Shown here piece after piece: positions 33,274 to 37,825 of a stretch of DNA of 37,825 nt. Numbering within the stretch: the stretch's first letter is position 1; the number at the start of each line of letters is the position of its first letter. Below the pieces are notes generated by a model. The model was not told the DNA's origin, ran no database searches, and saw nothing but the letters and a program-made list of their open reading frames with translations. The DNA is from Nitrospiria bacterium (lineage in GTDB: Bacteria > Nitrospirota > UBA9217), in NCBI GenBank assembly GCA_919901555.1, contig CAKKPG010000034.1, positions 1-37,825 on the forward strand, written 5' to 3'. The position numbers and the translations under genes are program-made.

Positions 33274-34382
33274 TGATTGAAGCTGAAACTATAAATGTTT
33301 CTCATGATGTGCCGCTAACCGATTTCGGCATTCCTATCCGCAATCTGTGGCACATGCTTCTGTACGCATGGAATGAACCCGAGATGCTGCAACAGTGCGA
33401 GTTCGAAGTTGAAAGCGCGCCCAGCCTCGACGCATTGCTTGCTGCTATTCTTGTAAAAATAATGCAACAACGGATGCGTATTGGACTAGGATGCAGTTAT
33501 GTTAACGAAGAAGTTTTTCTTCGTGGTTTGCGAGGCAGGATTGATTTCGCCTATAGCTTAAAATCACGAGCTTTCGAACGAGGGCAGGCATATTGCCGCT
33601 TTCAGCAATATAAAGCCAATGCACCCAAGAATCAGATCATCCGGAGTACGTTGGCGAGACTAATTCAGATCGGAAATTTTGGCCCTGACCAAACTCGGGC
33701 CGAAGAGTTACGTCATAAATTGCGCCGATTGACACGTGATTTGGAAGGGATCGATCTAATAGATATAGATCTGGAATTTATCAGGAGACAAAAACTAGGG
33801 CGGAATGACAGTGATTACAGATTAATGCTGGCCATCTGCGAACTGATTCTTCAACGCCAGATGCCCACTGAAACAGAAGGCAGAAACAAATTGCCTGCCT
33901 TAGATCGCGATGCGCTAACGCTGCATTACGTCTATGAAAAGTTTGTTGCGAACTTCTATAAACTGCATTTGCATGACTGGTCAATAAAGCCGCAATCTCG
34001 TTTTGACTGGCATGCAAGTAAGACTTCTATCTACTTGCCATCAATGCAACCTGATCTTGTAATGCAACACAATCAATCAGGACGGTTAGTAATACTTGAT
34101 ACGAAATTCACTCCCAATAGTCTTGTTAATGGCAGATTTGGAGAGCCGAAATTCGATTCGTCGCATATTTATCAGCTTTATGCATATCTTAGGTCTCAGG
34201 AAACTCTTTCGGAACAGCATAGGGTTATGCCGGGCATATTGCTGTACCCAGCAGCCCGCTATAATTTATCAGAAGCTGTTGAGTTGCAAGGCCACGAAGT
34301 CAGATTCGAAACTGTTGATTTGGCTCTGCCATGGGTGGATATTGGGAAGCGCCTTATGGATTTGGTTGCTGATCCAATTTAG
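33273..34382 (+). CDS. mcrC: McrC-type PDDEXK nuclease subunit
   Basis: The protein is 369 aa; ATG 33273 shares one base with the mcrB stop (TAATG), so the two are translationally coupled. The N-terminal half (IPIRNLWHMLLYAWNE, LRGLRGRIDFAYSLKSR, CRFQQYKANAPKNQIIRSTL) is typical of the McrC family. The nuclease core is MQPDLVM followed by LVILDTKF, a PD-(D/E)xK type motif with DTK. It would be activated by McrB and cleave DNA carrying modified bases. hsdR follows after 15 bp. The A/T-rich composition continues from mcrB. Confidence 0.88.
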   Translation: MIEAETINVSHDVPLTDFGIPIRNLWHMLLYAWNEPEMLQQCEFEVESAPSLDALLAAILVKIMQQRMRIGLGCSYVNEEVFLRGLRGRIDFAYSLKSRAFERGQAYCRFQQYKANAPKNQIIRSTLARLIQIGNFGPDQTRAEELRHKLRRLTRDLEGIDLIDIDLEFIRRQKLGRNDSDYRLMLAICELILQRQMPTETEGRNKLPALDRDALTLHYVYEKFVANFYKLHLHDWSIKPQSRFDWHASKTSIYLPSMQPDLVMQHNQSGRLVILDTKFTPNSLVNGRFGEPKFDSSHIYQLYAYLRSQETLSEQHRVMPGILLYPAARYNLSEAVELQGHEVRFETVDLALPWVDIGKRLMDLVADPI

Positions 34383-34397
34383 CTGTATGCACTGGAT

Positions 34398-37322
34398 ATG
34401 AAAACGCCGTCAGAAAATAAAACCGTCCAAGCCCGTATCCTGCGTTATGCGCAGGACATAGGCTGGACTTTTGTGTCGCGCAAGGAGGCGGAGAGGCGGC
34501 GAGGATTTGATTCTGCCGGGGCTACGCCAGAGGAGCGGGCAAGAAAAAGCTCACTCTTCTTTGGCGACCTTCTCCACGCCCAAGTGCGCGCATTCAACCC
34601 GAAATACAAGGAAGCCGAGGGCGCGCTGGTGGGCGAGTTTCAGCGCCTCCACTCCGACATTTACGGGAACCGTGATTTTCTGAACGTCCTCCGCAATCAG
34701 CATAAGTTCTTCTGCGCCGAGGACAGCCGCGAGCTTGACCTCAAAATCATTGACTACGTTGATTCCTCCAAGAACGTCTACGAAGTAACCGAAGAATTCT
34801 ATTTCCACAACAGTCACTTTGGCAATCGTGAGGACATCGTCTTCCTGATCAACGGCATCCCGGTGCTGGTGATCGAGTGCAAGAACTGCGGCAAGGACGA
34901 GGCGATTGCGCTTGGGGTGGACCAGATCAGGCGCTATCACCGTGAGACGCCGGAGCTGTTCATCCCTCAGCAGGTGTTCACGGCAACGGAAAGCATCGGT
35001 TTCTCTTATGGAGCGACCTGGAATCTCGTCCGACGCAATATCTTCGCGTGGAAGGACAGCACGGTTGGCAACCTCGAAGCCAAGGTTAAGTCCTTCTGCG
35101 CCATTCCCCATATTCTCTCGCTCATCAAGGACTACATCGTTTTTGCCGAGAAGGACGAGGAACTGAACAAGTACATCCTCCGGCAGCATCAGACAGCGGC
35201 AGTCGAGAAGGTTGTGGACCGCGCCCTTGATACGAAGAAGCTGCGGGGACTTGTTTGGCATACGCAGGGCAGCGGCAAGACCTTTACCATGATCAAGGCT
35301 GCTGAGCTTCTGTTCAAGGCCCAGGAGGCGGAAAAGCCCACGATCCTGCTCATGATCGACCGGAACGAGCTGGAAGATCAGATGCTCAAGAACCTGGCCT
35401 CGCTCGGGATCAACAACGTGGAGCACGCGAACCGGATCGAGCGGCTGAACCAGCTCCTACGGCAGGACTACCGGGGCATCATCGTTACCACGATCCAGAA
35501 GTTCCGCGACATGCCGGAGAAAATCAACACGCGAAAAAATATCTACGTATTCATCGACGAGGCGCACCGGACTACGGGAGGGGACCTCGGGAATTATCTT
35601 ATGGCAGGACTGCCGAACGCAACCTATATCGGCTATTCAGGAACGCCTATAGATAAAACTGCCTACGGTAAAGGTACATTCAAGACCTTCGGCCTGGAGG
35701 ACGACAAGGGCTATCTGCACAAATATTCCATAGCCGAAAGCATCGAGGATGGGACGACGCTGCCGCTCTTTTACGCGATTGCACCGAATGAGCTATTGGT
35801 GCCCCATGAGACGCTCGAAAAGGAATTCCTGTCTCTTGCCGAGGCTGAGGGCGTGGCGGACATCGAGGAACTGAACAAGATTCTCGAACGGGCGATCAAT
35901 ACCAAGAATTTCCTCAAAGGCCATGAGCGGGTGGACAAGGTGGCGAAGTACGTTGCCCAGCATTACAAAGAGAACGTTGAGCCGTTGGGATACAAGGCGT
36001 TCTTAGTCGGTGTGGACCGGGAGGCGTGCGCGTTCTATAAGAAGGCGCTGGACAAGTACCTTCCACCCGAGTATTCCGAAGTCGTTTATACGGGGAACAA
36101 CAACGATCCCGCGCTGCTGAAGGAATTTCACCTTGACCCGACGAAGGAAAAGCAGATCAGGAAGAACTTTACGAAGATGGCCGAGCTTCCGAAAATCCTG
36201 ATCGTGACCGAGAAGCTTTTGACCGGGTTCGACGCGCCGATCCTCTATGCTATGTACTTGGACAAGCCCATGCGTGACCATACGCTGCTCCAGGCCATTG
36301 CGCGCGTGAACCGGCCCTATGAGAACGAGGAAGAGGAGATGGTGAAGCCCCACGGCTTCGTGCTGGATTTCGTCGGCATTTTCGACAAGCTGGAGAAGGC
36401 CCTGGCATTCGACAGCGACGAGATCAACGCGGTGGTAAAGGACATCGGGCTGCTTAAGTCCCTGTTCCGGAGCAAGATGGAAAAGGCGGTCCCGAACTAC
36501 CTCAAGCTTATCGAGCGCAATTTCAACGACAAGGACGTGGACAACCTTATCGAGCACTTCCGCGACAAGGAGAGGCGCAAGGAGTTTTTTAAAGAGTATA
36601 AGGAAATTGAGATGCTCTACGAGATCATCTCACCTGACGCGTTCCTGCGGCCTTATCTTGACGACTATGCCACGCTTTCGGCCATCTATGCCGTCGTACG
36701 CAAGGCCTATACGGACAGGGTTTACGTTGACCGGGACTTTCAGAAAAAGACGAATGAGCTGGTGCAATCGAGAATAGGCGCTATTTTAAGCGACGAGATC
36801 AGCGGTGTCTTCGAGATCGGCAAGGAGAGTCTTGAATACATCAAGGAAAACAAGAAGAACGACAATACCAGGGTCATCAACCTCGTAAAGACGATAGATA
36901 AATGGGCTGAAGAAGAGAGCGAGGACCCCTATCTACTGTCCCTTGCCGAGCGGGCGCGCGCCATACAAGAACGATATGAAGACCGGCAGGCAACGACGCA
37001 AGAGGCGCTTGAACTGCTCTGGGCGCTCATCCAGGAAAAAGACAAACGACGAGAAGAACAGGCCAGGAAGGGCTTCGACGGACTGACCTTTTTTGTGTAT
37101 CGAACGCTGCTCGACGCGCAGGTCCCCAATGCGGAGAATATCAGCGGCAAAATCAAGCAGGCGTTCGTGGAATATCCGAACTGGCGGACCAGTGAAAGGG
37201 AACTCCGGGAAGTTCGCAAGAAGGTGACCTTTTCCATATATGCCGAAGTGGACGACCTGGATAAAGTCACCGGGCTGGTAGAAGAGTTATTTGCGCTGCT
37301 GGGAAAGGCGTATAAAATCTGA
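34398..37322 (+). CDS. hsdR: Type I restriction endonuclease subunit HsdR
   Basis: The protein is 974 aa from ATG 34398, with only a weak ribosome-binding site. An N-terminal PD-(D/E)xK nuclease domain (about 60-190) contains ED..FLINGIPVLVIECKN with the catalytic Asp and Glu-x-Lys. The SF2 translocase follows: Walker A HTQGSGKTFTM (about residue 285), DEAH box FIDEAHRTTGG, motif III YSGTPID, then motif VI QAIARVNRPYE. A long helical C-terminus (from about 660) binds the HsdM/HsdS core. All motors and the nuclease look intact. GC content returns to the level of hsdM. It needs HsdM and HsdS to recognise target sites. Confidence 0.95.
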   Translation: MKTPSENKTVQARILRYAQDIGWTFVSRKEAERRRGFDSAGATPEERARKSSLFFGDLLHAQVRAFNPKYKEAEGALVGEFQRLHSDIYGNRDFLNVLRNQHKFFCAEDSRELDLKIIDYVDSSKNVYEVTEEFYFHNSHFGNREDIVFLINGIPVLVIECKNCGKDEAIALGVDQIRRYHRETPELFIPQQVFTATESIGFSYGATWNLVRRNIFAWKDSTVGNLEAKVKSFCAIPHILSLIKDYIVFAEKDEELNKYILRQHQTAAVEKVVDRALDTKKLRGLVWHTQGSGKTFTMIKAAELLFKAQEAEKPTILLMIDRNELEDQMLKNLASLGINNVEHANRIERLNQLLRQDYRGIIVTTIQKFRDMPEKINTRKNIYVFIDEAHRTTGGDLGNYLMAGLPNATYIGYSGTPIDKTAYGKGTFKTFGLEDDKGYLHKYSIAESIEDGTTLPLFYAIAPNELLVPHETLEKEFLSLAEAEGVADIEELNKILERAINTKNFLKGHERVDKVAKYVAQHYKENVEPLGYKAFLVGVDREACAFYKKALDKYLPPEYSEVVYTGNNNDPALLKEFHLDPTKEKQIRKNFTKMAELPKILIVTEKLLTGFDAPILYAMYLDKPMRDHTLLQAIARVNRPYENEEEEMVKPHGFVLDFVGIFDKLEKALAFDSDEINAVVKDIGLLKSLFRSKMEKAVPNYLKLIERNFNDKDVDNLIEHFRDKERRKEFFKEYKEIEMLYEIISPDAFLRPYLDDYATLSAIYAVVRKAYTDRVYVDRDFQKKTNELVQSRIGAILSDEISGVFEIGKESLEYIKENKKNDNTRVINLVKTIDKWAEEESEDPYLLSLAERARAIQERYEDRQATTQEALELLWALIQEKDKRREEQARKGFDGLTFFVYRTLLDAQVPNAENISGKIKQAFVEYPNWRTSERELREVRKKVTFSIYAEVDDLDKVTGLVEELFALLGKAYKI

Positions 37323-37323
37323 T

Positions 37324-37635
37324 ATGCCACACTGGAAAGATAAACAGGAATTCAAGGGCCGGGTTTACCACTTTGCCGAGCGGCTGGATGTCAAAGTACG
37401 GTCTCTCGCCATGCGGCGTATGTCAGCCAAGTGGGCTTCGTGTTCAACGAACGGGAACCTGAATTTCAATGCAGAGCTGCTCGACTTGGACCGCAAGATC
37501 GGCGACTACGTCATTGTCCACGAATTGCTGCACTTTTCCGTGCCCAACCACGGCAAGCTCTGGAAAAGCCTGATGCGTGCGCATCTGGGTGATTACGAGG
37601 GCCTGGAGAAGAAGCTTCGACAGATGTCGAAGTGA
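37324..37635 (+). CDS. Small YgjP/SprT-like zinc metallopeptidase (DUF45 type)
   Basis: The protein is 103 aa from ATG 37324, one base after the hsdR stop. It carries VRSLAMRRMSAKWASCSTNGNLNFNAELL and the zinc motif VIVHELLHFSVPNHGKLWKSLM: HExxH plus a third His. This is the C-terminal half of the longer YgjP family (about 230 aa); the N-terminal half is absent. A short form of this kind next to type I restriction genes recurs in bacterial genomes as I recall, but its role there is unknown. A protease acting on the restriction complex is a possibility, not a finding. Confidence 0.8.
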   Translation: MPHWKDKQEFKGRVYHFAERLDVKVRSLAMRRMSAKWASCSTNGNLNFNAELLDLDRKIGDYVIVHELLHFSVPNHGKLWKSLMRAHLGDYEGLEKKLRQMSK

Positions 37636-37691
37636 AGGCCCAGGCTCCGGACTATCATTATGAAGCGTATTCCGCCGCGGCGCCTTTTACC

Positions 37692-37721
37692 TTGATTTTC
37701 TCCGTACTTTCCGTTTATAAT
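37692..37721 (+). promoter_or_regulatory. Putative promoter of xseB at the right island junction
   Basis: TTGATT (37692-37697) and TATAAT (37716-37721) are separated by 18 bp. It would let xseB be expressed without xseA after the insertion. The rest of the gap (37636-37776) shows no other signal. Confidence 0.55.
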
Positions 37722-37776
37722 TATCCTCATCAGCAACTCCAGGAAACCAGCCTTACGCGGGGAGCGCGCCAACCCT

Positions 37777-37825
37777 ATGGCGGAAAAAAAATTTGAAGCT
37801 GCGCTTGCCAGGCTCGAAGAGATCG
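37777..37825 (+). CDS. xseB: Exodeoxyribonuclease VII small subunit (5' end, partial)
   Basis: ATG 37777 opens a frame running off the window end. The first 16 residues, MAEKKFEAALARLEEI, match the usual XseB N-terminus (KFE.AL.RLEEIV). XseB is a short helical subunit that binds the XseA arm. Its position after the restriction genes identifies the island's right border. The rest of the gene is outside the window. Confidence 0.85.
   Translation, partial: MAEKKFEAALARLEEI

Larger units (their letters stand above)
26652..37776 (+). other. Restriction/defence island inserted between xseA and xseB
   Basis: Seven same-strand genes (hsdM, DUF1016, hsdS, mcrB, mcrC, hsdR, YgjP-like) occupy the space between xseA and xseB, whose products form one enzyme and whose genes are usually adjacent. 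Most gaps within the island are 0-16 bp, apart from 91 bp before the DUF1016 gene. The central part (29857-34382) is visibly more A/T-rich than the flanks. No integrase, tRNA or clear flanking direct repeat is present, so insertion by homologous recombination between flanking genes is more likely than site-specific integration. Confidence 0.8.

Noticed and set aside
26652-37776. Island as a prophage or integrative element
   Set aside because: No integrase, tRNA target, phage gene or flanking direct repeat was found.

Overview
The window is chromosomal DNA of a GC-rich (roughly 60%), Gram-negative, probably anaerobic bacterium. The order ftsY, zapA, 6S RNA, rarA, rny, ymdB, xseA, the long-form NfeD/slipin pair and the many intergenic palindromic repeats fit a Nitrospirota- or Desulfobacterota-like lineage. 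That placement is inferred from gene content and was not checked by any search.

Layout: (1) 1-1123, the end of gpmI and a comF-like gene. (2) 1228-8207, one transcription unit from a good sigma70-type promoter to a strong terminator. It encodes six exported proteins: two LPP20-type paralogues, a TPR/SLH lipoprotein, a periplasmic transglutaminase-like protein, a CsgG/FlgT-like lipoprotein and a FecR-domain protein. I cannot match this set to a named system, and it is a main candidate for an undescribed envelope machine. (3) 8230-11103 on the minus strand, nfeD, slipin and marC from a consensus promoter. (4) 11314-13423, rsmD and coaD, then a convergent TrmH-type methyltransferase. (5) 13467-16360, an iscR-iscS-iscU-tusA iron-sulfur unit headed by an IscR-type operator. 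Its IscS lacks the PLP-binding lysine (Gln205), a feature known from Archaeoglobus IscS. (6) 16399-25384, an HD-GYP protein, a YhaM-like OB/HD nuclease, ftsY, zapA, 6S RNA, rarA, RNase Y and YmdB. (7) 25458-37825, xseA and the start of xseB, separated by about 11 kb of restriction genes.

The restriction island reads hsdM, a DUF1016 nuclease, hsdS, mcrB, mcrC, hsdR and a small YgjP-like metallopeptidase, nearly all tightly spaced. It interrupts the usual xseA-xseB pair. Within it, hsdS-mcrB-mcrC are visibly AT-richer than hsdM and hsdR, so McrBC looks like a cassette nested inside a type I operon. The DUF1016 gene carries three in-frame palindromes that share one 11-bp core in the same codon phase but have different self-complementary arms, and two more core-sharing palindromes lie just upstream.

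Intergenic spaces hold two small MITE-like elements with terminal inverted repeats and flanking direct repeats (11892-12032 and 16098-16303), plus several imperfect palindromic repeats. No tRNA, rRNA, CRISPR array or transposase gene was seen.
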